Origin: Aestuariispira ectoiniformans
GTDB lineage: Bacteria; Pseudomonadota; Alphaproteobacteria; UBA8366; Aestuariispiraceae
DNA: 64,000 bases
Assembly (NCBI RefSeq): GCF_025136295.1
Contig: NZ_CP062788.1
Coordinates: 2,212,501-2,276,500 of the forward strand
Direction of reading: 5' to 3'
Part shown: one piece after another, positions 9,706 through 18,854 of the stretch
How the letters are laid out: each line of letters starts with the position of its first letter
How positions within the stretch are numbered: the stretch's first letter is position 1
Made by a program: the position numbers and the translations under genes
The notes under the pieces: generated by a model
What the model saw: only the letters and a program-made list of their open reading frames with translations
The model's database searches: none
What the model was told of the DNA's origin: nothing

Positions 9706-11109
9706 ATGAAAGCAAAATTTCAGATCGAAAATGTCCAGGAATTACTGCCGTCGCTGCGGAGCAGCTGTGTGTTTTCCCAAAGGGGCGGGCTGATCGGTTC
9801 TTCAGAGGATTCCACTTGGCGTATCCAGGATTCTGCGGGGGCTGTTCCGGAAGTTGCCGCACGGATATTGGTGGCAGATGGCCGTTTCACGATAGAGCGT
9901 GTTTCCAATGCCAAAATTCGCATCAACAAGGCGCAGTCGACGATCCCGCGCGGGCGTCCTGTGATCCTTTCCGACAAAGACCTCGTTCAGATAGAAGGCC
10001 TGCATTGTTCGGTCTCTGTCGGCCGGAACGATTATGCGGAGACGCCTTCTCCAGGCGTCCTGACCATGGTCGGAGCGGAGAGCGGCGTTCAGGACGGCCT
10101 TGTATTGGATGGCGTCTATACCGAGAGCAGGCCGGTTGAAGCCAAACGTCTGAGCGGGGACGGAAGTGATCCGCTCGATGCATTCGATGAAAAAATTGCG
10201 AAGCGCGCCGCGGTCGACCCTATACAGGTCTTCGCGGATTATGAACGCCGCCGGGAAAGCGAAAGTGAAAACTTGTTGCGTCAAGGCATGTCTTCTCAAG
10301 ACAGGAGACCTACGGAGCAAAGCGTTGCCGACGAAGCTGATATGCATTTTGCCGCAATGCCCAACGTGAAAGTCCGTCGCGACCGCTACGGCTTTGAAGA
10401 ACAGGTGAACGGAAGTACCCCGGAACCAGCCGAACCGGAAATCGATCCCGTTTCCGTCGACCTGAGCCATCCGGTCGATCATGTGGCGCTGCGGCCTCTT
10501 GCCCGAAGTCTGGGGATTCACCTCGGTGAAATGAGCGTGGAGGAAGCAAATCGCGTTCTCGCGGATATTGGAGCCTCCCTACGTGCGGCGCTTGAAGGGC
10601 TGAACCGTATTTATCATGCACGGCGCGCTGATTCCGGAAACTTCCCGCTGGCGACAATGCATCTGCATGCACTTGAGGATAATCCCATTCGGTTCAGTGA
10701 GGATACCGACGAAGCCCTGCATGCGTTTTTCTCCAAGCGCGGGCCGGTTCATCTGTCTGCGCCTGCCGCAATGCAGGAAACGTTGGATCATCTGATTGCA
10801 CATCAATCGTCGACGGAAAAGGGCATTGACCGTGCCCTTGATTCTGTCCTTGCCGCATTGGGACCGAAGGCGCTGGAGCGCCGGTTCAAAGCTTATGATG
10901 CCGCAGGTGTGCCAGATAGTGAGGAAGCCTACGACGCCTGGTGCTGGCGTATGTATCGCGCCTATTTCTCGGAACTCAGATCTCAGCGGCAGCAAGGGTT
11001 GCAGATGCTGTTCTGGGAGGTTTTTGGCAACGAATATCACTCCACCATGCGCCAGGAACAAATGAGGCGCGACCTTGGTGATGATGAGGAAGGGAATATC
11101 AAGCAATGA
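9706..11109 (+). CDS. tagH: T6SS-associated FHA-domain protein (TagH/Fha-like), degenerate FHA
   Basis: A 467-residue protein with an N-terminal FHA-like beta sandwich (about residues 25-105) and a C-terminal TagH-type helical region (about 275-455, with RALDSVLAALGPKALE and AYFSELRSQRQQGLQMLFWEVFGNEY). The middle is charged and probably disordered. The usual phosphothreonine contacts are not recognisable: the GR motif reads GS (GLIGSSED) and the SxxH position reads PEVAAR. No PpkA-type kinase or PppA phosphatase gene is in the locus. It therefore probably acts as a structural or scaffold factor rather than a phospho-switch. It overlaps tssJ by 4 nt. Confidence 0.85.
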   Translation: MKAKFQIENVQELLPSLRSSCVFSQRGGLIGSSEDSTWRIQDSAGAVPEVAARILVADGRFTIERVSNAKIRINKAQSTIPRGRPVILSDKDLVQIEGLHCSVSVGRNDYAETPSPGVLTMVGAESGVQDGLVLDGVYTESRPVEAKRLSGDGSDPLDAFDEKIAKRAAVDPIQVFADYERRRESESENLLRQGMSSQDRRPTEQSVADEADMHFAAMPNVKVRRDRYGFEEQVNGSTPEPAEPEIDPVSVDLSHPVDHVALRPLARSLGIHLGEMSVEEANRVLADIGASLRAALEGLNRIYHARRADSGNFPLATMHLHALEDNPIRFSEDTDEALHAFFSKRGPVHLSAPAAMQETLDHLIAHQSSTEKGIDRALDSVLAALGPKALERRFKAYDAAGVPDSEEAYDAWCWRMYRAYFSELRSQRQQGLQMLFWEVFGNEYHSTMRQEQMRRDLGDDEEGNIKQ

Positions 11110-11633
11110 ACCGAGTGACTGGTTTTATCTCTGCCGCCATCTTGTCGGTACTGCTGGTGGGCTGTGACACGGCGACAAAGGTGGCCGAAGTTGTATGGGA
11201 TCCCGATATCCAGGTTGGTGCAGAGGAAGCGCAACCAAGCAAGATTTCTCTTCATGCCTACGCCGCGGGAGATGTGAACAAAAACTTCAATGGCGAACCA
11301 TCGCCGGTGGTGGTCAAGGTCATGGCCCTGAGCAGCGATCACCGACTGTTCAGCTATGATTTCTTTTCCCTGGCGGACGCCATGGATGAAACCATGGGCA
11401 AGACACTGCTGGCAAACCTCGATGAGGTTCTGCTGGAACCTGACAGCTACAAAATCCTCGGCCCATACGAATTGCCTGAAGGGACGAAGAAGATTGCTGT
11501 CATCGCCGAATATCTCGACATCAAAACGGCTGTCTGGCGCGGGTCCATCAGCGTCAAGGATCTTGGCTCCGATGACCGGTTCCTGATGCTGTTGCTCGAC
11601 GAAGAAGTCCGGTTGATGAAGGACGAGGGATAG
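11106..11633 (+). CDS. tssJ: T6SS outer-membrane lipoprotein TssJ
   Basis: A 175-residue lipoprotein with a short type II signal peptide and lipobox LLVGC (Cys near residue 20), followed by a transthyretin-like domain typical of TssJ (SPVVVKVMALSSDHRLFSYDFFSL). TssJ anchors the TssM-TssL membrane complex to the outer membrane. It is coupled to the FHA gene upstream by an ATGA overlap, and tssK follows after 8 nt. Confidence 0.92.
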   Translation: MNRVTGFISAAILSVLLVGCDTATKVAEVVWDPDIQVGAEEAQPSKISLHAYAAGDVNKNFNGEPSPVVVKVMALSSDHRLFSYDFFSLADAMDETMGKTLLANLDEVLLEPDSYKILGPYELPEGTKKIAVIAEYLDIKTAVWRGSISVKDLGSDDRFLMLLLDEEVRLMKDEG

Positions 11634-11641
11634 GAGCTTTC

Positions 11642-12985
11642 ATGTCCTCTTTCAGTAAGGTTGCCTGGTCGGACGGTCTGTTCGTCAAACCTCATCACTT
11701 CCAGCAGCAGACACGCTATTTCGAGCGCTTGTCCCAACGTTATGCGTCGGGCAGTGAGCCGCATAATTTCGGCTTCCATCAGGTTGTCCTCAATGAAGAG
11801 TTGCTCGGTCTTGGCAAAATTTCCCTCGTCACCGCGTCCGGGATCATGCCGGATGGCACGGTCTTCGACCTGCCTGCGCATGACCTGACGCCGGCGGTCC
11901 TGGATATTTCAGACAGTTTCACCGCCAATGAAATTGTCTATCTGTGCATTCCGCTGGTGACCGATGGTGGCCTTGAGGTGGAGATGCCCCATGTCCGGGC
12001 AGAGGCGTCCGGCGCGCGCTATGTCTCGGATAGTGTCGCCGTGCGTGACAATACCGAGCAAGCGGGCGAACTGGCGGAAATCATAATTTCAAGGGCCCGG
12101 CCAGTTCTCATGCTGGGTTCTCAGGACCTTTCAGCCTATTCCAAACTCGCCGTTGCAAGGATTGTGGACAAAACGGGTGAGGGGGCCATTGTCCTGGACA
12201 AGGGGTTCTATCCGACAATGTTGTCGATTTCGGCAGCGCCCCCCTTGCGCCGGTTCCTGGGGGAACTGGCCGATGGTATCGTTCAACGTGCAAGCATGAT
12301 AGCCACGCGAATTGGCAAACCTGACCATAATGGCGTGGCGGAAGTCGCCGACTTCCTGCTCCTGCATGCGTTGAATTCCTTTGCACCCACGTTGCGCCAC
12401 TATGTCCGGATGCCAATGCAGCATCCGCGCCCTGTCTATGAATTGCTTCTGCAGGTGATTGGCGAGCTATCGACTTTCCTGAATGAAAGCAAACTTTGTC
12501 CGGACCTGCCCGCATACGATCATATGCTGCCGGATCAGTGCTGGCCCACCGTAACACAGCATCTTCGCCAACTGGTGACGGCGACACTTGTGGCGAATGC
12601 GGTGCCGATACCGCATGAACGCAAGTTGCATGGCTATGTGGTTGCCCCCGTGCACGAGCGTGAGTTGATCGGCACGGCTGAGTTTGTGCTCGCGATCAAG
12701 GCGAATGTTCCGCAAGAGCGCCTGCACCGTGATTTCATCGCGCAGGCAAAAGTAAGTTCTATCGAGAAAATACGGGACCTTGTGCAAAAGCAGTTGCCGG
12801 GAATCCAGCTCCGGTTGATGCCTGTTGCGCCACGCCAATTACCGTATCACGCGGGCTATTCGTATTTTGCTTTGGAACGCAGTTCTCCGCAATGGCGGCA
12901 TCTGGAGAATTCCGATGGCTTTGCCTTCCATATCGCGGGTGAATTTCCGGAACTTGAAATGCAATTCTGGGCCATCATGGGGTGA
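11642..12985 (+). CDS. tssK: T6SS baseplate adaptor TssK
   Basis: A 447-residue ImpJ/VasE-family protein. The opening VAWSDGLFVKPHHFQQQTRYFERL is diagnostic, and the C-terminal domain ends in the usual SYFALERSSPQWRHLENSDG and FPELEMQFWAI. TssK trimers link the baseplate wedges to the cytoplasmic domains of TssL and TssM. The length is normal, a ribosome-binding AGGAG lies 8 nt upstream, and the stop overlaps tssL by 4 nt. Confidence 0.96.
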   Translation: MSSFSKVAWSDGLFVKPHHFQQQTRYFERLSQRYASGSEPHNFGFHQVVLNEELLGLGKISLVTASGIMPDGTVFDLPAHDLTPAVLDISDSFTANEIVYLCIPLVTDGGLEVEMPHVRAEASGARYVSDSVAVRDNTEQAGELAEIIISRARPVLMLGSQDLSAYSKLAVARIVDKTGEGAIVLDKGFYPTMLSISAAPPLRRFLGELADGIVQRASMIATRIGKPDHNGVAEVADFLLLHALNSFAPTLRHYVRMPMQHPRPVYELLLQVIGELSTFLNESKLCPDLPAYDHMLPDQCWPTVTQHLRQLVTATLVANAVPIPHERKLHGYVVAPVHERELIGTAEFVLAIKANVPQERLHRDFIAQAKVSSIEKIRDLVQKQLPGIQLRLMPVAPRQLPYHAGYSYFALERSSPQWRHLENSDGFAFHIAGEFPELEMQFWAIMG

Positions 12986-13836
12986 GACAGATGAACGATC
13001 TTGCTGTCAGAGGACAATCGGCTGCGGAACTGGTTCCCGGTGCAAATCCTGCGCCCGGTCTGACCCAGATGCGGCCACCGTCCGCGGCATCATTGATGAA
13101 AAAACGGGACCCGATCGATTTTCACCTTTGTTCATCCAAAGGCAAAAACCGATTGCTGGAAGCGGCTGTGCCGCTTCTGGGGTTGAGCGTGCGTATTCGG
13201 AATCTCTATGAATTCTATGACGTTGAAGATTTGCATAGCCGGCTGGTGAATGAGATTCCGGTCTTTCGGCAGGAATTGGAAGAATATGGTTACGATGACG
13301 CCACGGTTCTGGCGGCGCGTTACATCCTGTGCTCCATAATTGACGAGTCTGTGTTGTCCCAGGCTTGGGGGGCGGAAAGTCTCTGGCCGGAACGGCCCAT
13401 GCTGTCGATTTTTCATAATGAAACCTGGGGTGGGGAAAAAGTATTCGCCATCCTGGACCGTGTCATGGACGAGGCGCATCGCTTCACGGATTTGCTGGAA
13501 CTGCTCTACTACAGTTTGGCGTTGGGGTTCGAGGGAAAATACCACGTCATGCACAATGGTCAGGCAAAGCTGGACCATCTGATGCACTCTGTTCATCTCA
13601 TCCTTGAAAAGCAGAGAGGGGAAGACCCCGACAAGCTGCTGAACCCCGAGCCGAATATTCACGACAGCAAACAGACGATGCCCTGGCGAATGCCCATATG
13701 GGCCGTTGTGGCCCTGGGAGTGGTCATCCTTGTCTCCACACATATCGTCTACGACCGGTCACTCTCAAACAAGATCGACGTTATCGTCGGCGAAATTGAA
13801 GCGTCGCTCGACATGACATTGGCAAAGGGCGAGTAA
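12982..13836 (+). CDS. tssL: T6SS inner-membrane protein TssL (DotU family)
   Basis: A 284-residue DotU/IcmH-type protein. A Pro-rich disordered N-terminus of about 60 residues precedes the helical cytoplasmic hook domain (LLEAAVPLLGLSVRIRNL, LCSIIDESVLSQAWG). A single C-terminal transmembrane helix (MPIWAVVALGVVILVSTHIV, about 232-251) follows, then a short periplasmic tail. There is no OmpA-like peptidoglycan-binding extension and no separate TagL or TagN-type gene. Peptidoglycan anchoring must therefore come from another component, perhaps the WD40-like lipoprotein at 22466. It overlaps tssH by one base. Confidence 0.93.
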   Translation: MRQMNDLAVRGQSAAELVPGANPAPGLTQMRPPSAASLMKKRDPIDFHLCSSKGKNRLLEAAVPLLGLSVRIRNLYEFYDVEDLHSRLVNEIPVFRQELEEYGYDDATVLAARYILCSIIDESVLSQAWGAESLWPERPMLSIFHNETWGGEKVFAILDRVMDEAHRFTDLLELLYYSLALGFEGKYHVMHNGQAKLDHLMHSVHLILEKQRGEDPDKLLNPEPNIHDSKQTMPWRMPIWAVVALGVVILVSTHIVYDRSLSNKIDVIVGEIEASLDMTLAKGE

Positions 13837-16508
13837 TGCTGAAAGTATCCAAGGAACGTATCCTCGAAAAGCTCAACTCCTATACGCGGGAGGCCTTGAA
13901 AAGTGCCAGCGAGGCAGCGATTGAACAAAGCCATTTTGAGGTGACCGTCAGTCACTATCTGCTTGCTTTGATCGCACAGCCGGGCGGGGACTGGGGAAAG
14001 ATTTTGTCTGCCCTCGGTGTATCCGCAGATCGCCTGGAAGCAAAGGTGAAGAAATCCCTGCAGCAGGCCCGGCGCGGCGCACAGGATTTGCCTGAATTCG
14101 CAACCCTTCTGATCGAGCTTCTGCAGGATGCTCTGATGCTTACCAATGCGGAACTGGGAGAGGAATATATCCGCAGTGGTGCCGTGTTTGCCGCGATTGC
14201 GCAAAACCCGGACCGCTACTGCCATTTCTATGTCTTCGCTGAATTCGAAGGACTTGATGCCAAAGCGTTTCTGGCCGGATTTACGGAATTGACGCGTGGA
14301 AGCATGGAAGGGACCGTAGATGCTGGCGTTGCAACGAAAGGGGCTCAGCCAGCATCCGAAACGGCACTGGAGAAATTCGGGCGCAACATCACGGCAGAAG
14401 CCAGGGACGGTCGGATTGATCCGGTGTTCTGCCGGGATATGGAAATTGCCCAGATGACGGACGTATTGTGTCGCCGCCGCAAGAATAATCCGATTTTGGT
14501 TGGCGATCCCGGGGTCGGGAAAACGGCCCTGGCGGAGGGGCTGGCAATCAAGATCGTCGAGGGTGATGTGCCGAAGGCCCTGCAGGGGGCGGCCTTGTGG
14601 GAATTGGATATGGGGGCACTGCAGGCGGGTGCTTCCGTCAAAGGCGAATTCGAACGGCGGTTGAAGGCAGTTTTGGATGAGGTCTTGAGCGCCCCGGAGA
14701 AAATTGTCCTGTTCATTGACGAAGCCCATACGTTGATTGGCGGTGGCGGGCAGGCCGGTGGATCGGATGCTGCAAATCTGTTGAAACCGGCTTTGGCGCG
14801 CGGACAGTTGCGGGCAATTGCTGCAACAACCTGGTCTGAATACAAAAAATACTTTGAAAAGGATGCTGCTCTGACGCGGCGCTTCCAGTTGATCAAGCTG
14901 GACGAACCAACCGTCGAACAATGCGTAACGATCCTGCGTGGCCTGCGGCCAAGTTATGAACAGACCCACAATGTTTATGTAACTGATGCCGCATTGAAAG
15001 CCGCAGCCGGTTTGTCGGCGCGATACCTCACCGGGCGACAGTTGCCGGATAAGGCTTTCGATGTGTTGGACACTGCTTGTGTACGGGTGGCGGCGGGGCA
15101 GTCCGCCCAACCGCGGCAACTGGACTGGCTGAATAAACGCGTTGCCATTTTGGAGAGAGAGCTGGCGGACCAGCAGAGGGACAGCCGCATGGCGGCAGAT
15201 GGGGCTGACACGGAACCGGGTAAAATAGCGGACGAAATTGCCTGCCTCCGCTCTGAGGCGGCGCAGTTGAAAGAGCGGTGGGAAAGCGAAAAGAAGATGG
15301 TTGGTGAGGTGATCGACCTGCGCGCCCGGATTGCCGAAAGTGACGATGATCAGGAGGAGGCACGTGGAGAAATTATGGATATTCTCTCCACACTTCGAAA
15401 CAGCCGGCAAGACGAGACAGCCTTGATCGATTATGAAGTCGGCTCGGAAACCGTGGCCGATGTCATTGCTGATTGGACCGGCATTCCGGCATCGGACATG
15501 AATGGCGATGAAGCCGAAAAGCTTATGTCGTTGGGCGATGGTCTGCGCGCCGTCATCAAGGGGCAGGACCAGGCACTTGGCGTTATCCACGACCGCCTGA
15601 AAGCCGCCCGGCTTGACCTGGTAAAAGGGGCGACACCCCGTGGTGTTTTTCTGCTGGTCGGGCCGTCAGGCGTGGGCAAGACAGAAACTGCAGAGCAGGT
15701 GGCGACGCATCTGTTCGGCGGCCGTCAGTTCCTGACGGTTATCAACATGTCGGAATATCAGGAAAAGCATACGGTATCCCGTCTCATCGGCTCGCCGCCG
15801 GGCTATGTGGGTTACGGTGAAGGCGGTATCCTGACGGAAGCCATTCGCAAGATGCCTTATTCCGTGGTTTTGCTGGATGAGGTGGAAAAAGCGCATCCTG
15901 ATGTTATGAACCTCTTTTATCAGGGGTTCGACAAGGGGCTTCTCAGCGATGGCGAGGGGCGGGAGATCGACTGTCGGAATGTCGTATTCTTTATGACATC
16001 GAACCTTGGCTCCGACGCCATCATGCAAAATCGCGAAACAGTCGACAGTGCGTCTTTGGATGCATTGGAAAAGGCACTGCGTCCGCATCTGCAGGAGCAT
16101 TTCAAACCGGCCCTGTTGGCGCGGATGCGGATCCTGTGCTTCAAGCCGCTGACCAGCGAAACCATCCGGGAAATTATCGGGCTGAAGCTACAGCTTCTGG
16201 CGGAACGCCTTCACGATGTACGCGGTCTCGACCTTACCTGGGATCAGCAGGCCATCGACTTGATAGAGCAACTGTGCACCCATTCGGAGAATGGTGCGCG
16301 CATGGTTGAACAGGTCATTGATCGCTGGATATTACCGCAAATTGCGGAAGAGGCATTGGAGCGGATATCGACAAGAACGCTGCTTGAATCGCTGGAACTC
16401 AGCGCGGTGGAGGGGGGCTTTGTCATGACATTCCTTCCCGCCCAGCAAGATAGCACGGAGGCGGAGGAAGACGGTAACGCTGCTGCCCTGGAGGTGAAAA
16501 GCGCATGA
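13836..16508 (+). CDS. clpV: T6SS sheath-recycling AAA+ ATPase TssH (ClpV)
   Basis: An 890-residue class I Clp ATPase. The N-domain (1-150) is followed by AAA1 with Walker A GDPGVGKT near residue 223 and Walker B VLFIDEAHTLIG. A coiled middle domain (about 420-540) comes next, then AAA2 with Walker A GPSGVGKT near residue 608 and the Clp signature GSPPGYVGYGEGG. It extracts TssC from contracted sheaths to allow reuse. Both nucleotide sites look intact. The gene overlaps tssL and the regulator gene at its ends, so it is co-translated within the operon. Confidence 0.96.
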   Translation: MLKVSKERILEKLNSYTREALKSASEAAIEQSHFEVTVSHYLLALIAQPGGDWGKILSALGVSADRLEAKVKKSLQQARRGAQDLPEFATLLIELLQDALMLTNAELGEEYIRSGAVFAAIAQNPDRYCHFYVFAEFEGLDAKAFLAGFTELTRGSMEGTVDAGVATKGAQPASETALEKFGRNITAEARDGRIDPVFCRDMEIAQMTDVLCRRRKNNPILVGDPGVGKTALAEGLAIKIVEGDVPKALQGAALWELDMGALQAGASVKGEFERRLKAVLDEVLSAPEKIVLFIDEAHTLIGGGGQAGGSDAANLLKPALARGQLRAIAATTWSEYKKYFEKDAALTRRFQLIKLDEPTVEQCVTILRGLRPSYEQTHNVYVTDAALKAAAGLSARYLTGRQLPDKAFDVLDTACVRVAAGQSAQPRQLDWLNKRVAILERELADQQRDSRMAADGADTEPGKIADEIACLRSEAAQLKERWESEKKMVGEVIDLRARIAESDDDQEEARGEIMDILSTLRNSRQDETALIDYEVGSETVADVIADWTGIPASDMNGDEAEKLMSLGDGLRAVIKGQDQALGVIHDRLKAARLDLVKGATPRGVFLLVGPSGVGKTETAEQVATHLFGGRQFLTVINMSEYQEKHTVSRLIGSPPGYVGYGEGGILTEAIRKMPYSVVLLDEVEKAHPDVMNLFYQGFDKGLLSDGEGREIDCRNVVFFMTSNLGSDAIMQNRETVDSASLDALEKALRPHLQEHFKPALLARMRILCFKPLTSETIREIIGLKLQLLAERLHDVRGLDLTWDQQAIDLIEQLCTHSENGARMVEQVIDRWILPQIAEEALERISTRTLLESLELSAVEGGFVMTFLPAQQDSTEAEEDGNAAALEVKSA

Positions 16509-18061
16509 GAATGCTTGAGGGCATGAACATACGCGATCACTTCGTTCTGCTCTGTAGTCTTGTGAATCAGACAAGGCTTGACGGCGTAATGGTGCAAAGC
16601 TGTGAACTCGTGGCGGATGTTGCCTGTTCGAACGTTGCTTTGCTCTATTTGCTGGACGCCACGGCACAGAATTTTGTGTTGTCGGCGGGATTTGCCCAAG
16701 GATTTTCGACCTGGGCACCGCCCAAGCTGGTTCATCCCATAGACCCGGTGGCAGGTGGAGCCTGCCCCCTGGCACAGGCTGTGATGACAGGTGATCCTGT
16801 GTGCCTGGATAGCGGGTTCAATGGCTATGATATCTCGCAGGTTGCCAAGGCGCTGGATGTGATCTCTGTGCCATCCTGCTTGGCGGTTATTCCTTTGAGG
16901 CGTACAAATAACAGCGTTTTGGGGGCTATGGCGGTCTTAAGTGAGAGGGCTATCGGCCCTTGGCTGAACCGTGGTGAAGCGCGTCTTGTCGTTAAATCGG
17001 TGGCCGCCGCCATAGAAACCCGGCAGGTCGTTGCCCGGCAGGAAACGGACCGCGTTTCCCTGGAAAAATCGCTTTTGCGTGTGGAACAGGACCGGTCCGC
17101 CTTGCGCCGCAATGTTTCGGCCAGCCTGACGCGGCGGTTGATTGGCCGGTCAAAACCGATGCAGGCCTTGCGCGAACGGGTTGCTCAAATGGCAGGCCAG
17201 AACGGTGCTGTCATGATTGAAGGCGGCGACGGAAGTGGCAAAGAGAAAGTCGCACGAGCGATCCACGAGCAATCCCGTTTTTCAAATGGCCCCTTTGTCT
17301 TTGCCGATTGCGCCTCGTTAACCGAGGACGTGTTTGCACCGGAACTCTTCGGATACAAACGTGGTGCGATCAAGGGCGTTGCCAGCGCCAGACAGGGACT
17401 GCTGCGGAAGGCGGCAGGCGGGACACTTTATCTCGATGGCCTGGAGCGGCTGGGTGATACCGCGCAGGCAATGCTGTTTCGGCTGGCCGATACGGGATTT
17501 TACCGGCCGTTGGGGAGTGAGCGGGATCGGCAGATATCGGCCCGTATCATCGCGTCGGCCTCGCCGGACCTGGCGCGCGCAGTGCAGGACAATGAGTTCC
17601 TGCCTGCGCTCTATTATCTCCTACGTCAGAATGTGGCGAAGGTGCCGCCTTTGGCCGAATGCCGGGAGGATATCGCCGATATCGTCCAGTCGGTACTGGC
17701 ACTTCTTCATCAGGAAGAGAAGAAAACGATCACGGTGGAACCGGCTTTATATGCCTATCTGACCGGTAGGGCTTTTCCCGGTGACCGGCGTGAATTGGAA
17801 GGTCTCACGCGGTTGGCGGCGTCGACCGTCGAAAACGGCGGGGTCCTGACCGCATCCCACTTCCGGTCCGTGGAAACCGGCACAACCCGTGATGCAGAAC
17901 ATTGCGAAACCATGCCGTTGCCGGAGGCGTTGGCATGGTTCGAACAAGACATGATTTCCCGGTCTCTTGCACAAGCGCATGGCAACCGGGCTATGGCAGC
18001 CGAACTTCTCGGGGTGCCGAAACGAACGTTGGCGGACAAATGCAAAAAATACGGACTTTAA
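16505..18061 (+). CDS. sigma-54-activator-like regulator with degenerate AAA+ motifs (VasH-like position)
   Basis: A 518-residue protein with an N-terminal GAF-like sensor region (about 15-165), a central AAA+ domain of the NtrC/VasH type and a C-terminal Fis-like helix-turn-helix (NRAMAAELLGVPKRTLADKC). Walker A keeps GGDGSGKE near residue 240. However, the sigma-54-contacting loop that should read GAFTGA is GAIKGV (about 286-291), and the Walker B Asp-Glu pair reads DG in GGTLYLDGLERL (about 305-315). It probably cannot remodel sigma-54 RNA polymerase and may act as a plain DNA-binding regulator. In other T6SS loci VasH activates hcp and vgrG units. It overlaps tssH by 4 nt and tagO by 22 nt. 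Confidence 0.85.
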   Translation: MRMLEGMNIRDHFVLLCSLVNQTRLDGVMVQSCELVADVACSNVALLYLLDATAQNFVLSAGFAQGFSTWAPPKLVHPIDPVAGGACPLAQAVMTGDPVCLDSGFNGYDISQVAKALDVISVPSCLAVIPLRRTNNSVLGAMAVLSERAIGPWLNRGEARLVVKSVAAAIETRQVVARQETDRVSLEKSLLRVEQDRSALRRNVSASLTRRLIGRSKPMQALRERVAQMAGQNGAVMIEGGDGSGKEKVARAIHEQSRFSNGPFVFADCASLTEDVFAPELFGYKRGAIKGVASARQGLLRKAAGGTLYLDGLERLGDTAQAMLFRLADTGFYRPLGSERDRQISARIIASASPDLARAVQDNEFLPALYYLLRQNVAKVPPLAECREDIADIVQSVLALLHQEEKKTITVEPALYAYLTGRAFPGDRRELEGLTRLAASTVENGGVLTASHFRSVETGTTRDAEHCETMPLPEALAWFEQDMISRSLAQAHGNRAMAAELLGVPKRTLADKCKKYGL

Positions 18062-18840
18062 TATTCGCCGCCGCCGGATGTCTGGTTGGCACGAGTGCGT
18101 GGACGGCGGAAACCATTTCACTTGACCCGGCGGATGTGGGGAAATGCTTTTCTGAGACGGACCGCCTCGACCGTCTAGGCTGTTATGACCGTCTTCTGGG
18201 GCGACCGGGAATTGATGATATCGGCCGGCCAGTGGCCACCGGCGGAACCGGTCTAACCGGTGAAACACCGCCTGCGGTCACGTTTGTGGAAGGCTTTCTG
18301 GCAACTTCAGCGACCACCGCCCAAGGGGTGCATGTCACCTTGTTGGACCGCAGTACCGGGGAGCCCGTCAAGGTTGGCGACGGGGTTGCCTCCTTGATAG
18401 ACGAGCCTGGTGGAGAACAGGGGGATGAGCGTCTTGGTCGCAACGCCGATGTCTATCTTGCCTTGAGGAATATAGATGACGCCCGGACTGACGGGGCGCT
18501 TCTGGTGAGTTGCGAAAACAATATCACACGGATGCGGATCAAGTGGGGAACTCCATTTGAGACGGCAACAGTTCCGGCAAGATTTCTGTTCGGCGACACA
18601 CTGACTGACGAGGGCAGCATCAAGCGCGTCCTGCGTGTCGGCGGGCAGGGGTATCTGCTTGAGAGCGCTCGTGGGTTGGAGAGCATCCGCCTATTACGAA
18701 AAATGATTGCAGGGTCGCGGGTGCAAATCTCGGCTGGTCGGGGGCAGGCTGTGCGGTCGCTGTTCTTTAATGCCAATGCATTGCGCGATGCGCTGCCAAT
18801 GGTGGGACGTCACTGTTCCTGGAAAGTAGGGAGCGCGTGA
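18040..18840 (+). CDS. T6SS-associated periplasmic protein TagO/VasI-like
   Basis: A 266-residue exported protein. A Sec signal peptide (MQKIRTLIFAAAGCLVGTSA) is followed by the VasI/TagO-type cysteine segment GKCFSETDRLDRLGCYDRLLG and a C-terminal region with RMRIKWGTPFETA. Reading the frame upstream to 17902 would give a signal-less extension inside the regulator gene, so the ATG at 18040 is chosen. VasI/TagO proteins are accessory factors of the membrane complex whose exact role is unclear. It sits directly before tssM, as in other loci that carry it. Confidence 0.8.
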   Translation: MQKIRTLIFAAAGCLVGTSAWTAETISLDPADVGKCFSETDRLDRLGCYDRLLGRPGIDDIGRPVATGGTGLTGETPPAVTFVEGFLATSATTAQGVHVTLLDRSTGEPVKVGDGVASLIDEPGGEQGDERLGRNADVYLALRNIDDARTDGALLVSCENNITRMRIKWGTPFETATVPARFLFGDTLTDEGSIKRVLRVGGQGYLLESARGLESIRLLRKMIAGSRVQISAGRGQAVRSLFFNANALRDALPMVGRHCSWKVGSA

Positions 18841-18854
18841 GCGGGTAGATCAAG

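Noticed and set aside
13749-15590. Long minus-strand open frame of 613 codons
   Set aside because: It is antisense to tssH, has no ribosome-binding site and composition typical of a shadow frame in GC-rich DNA.
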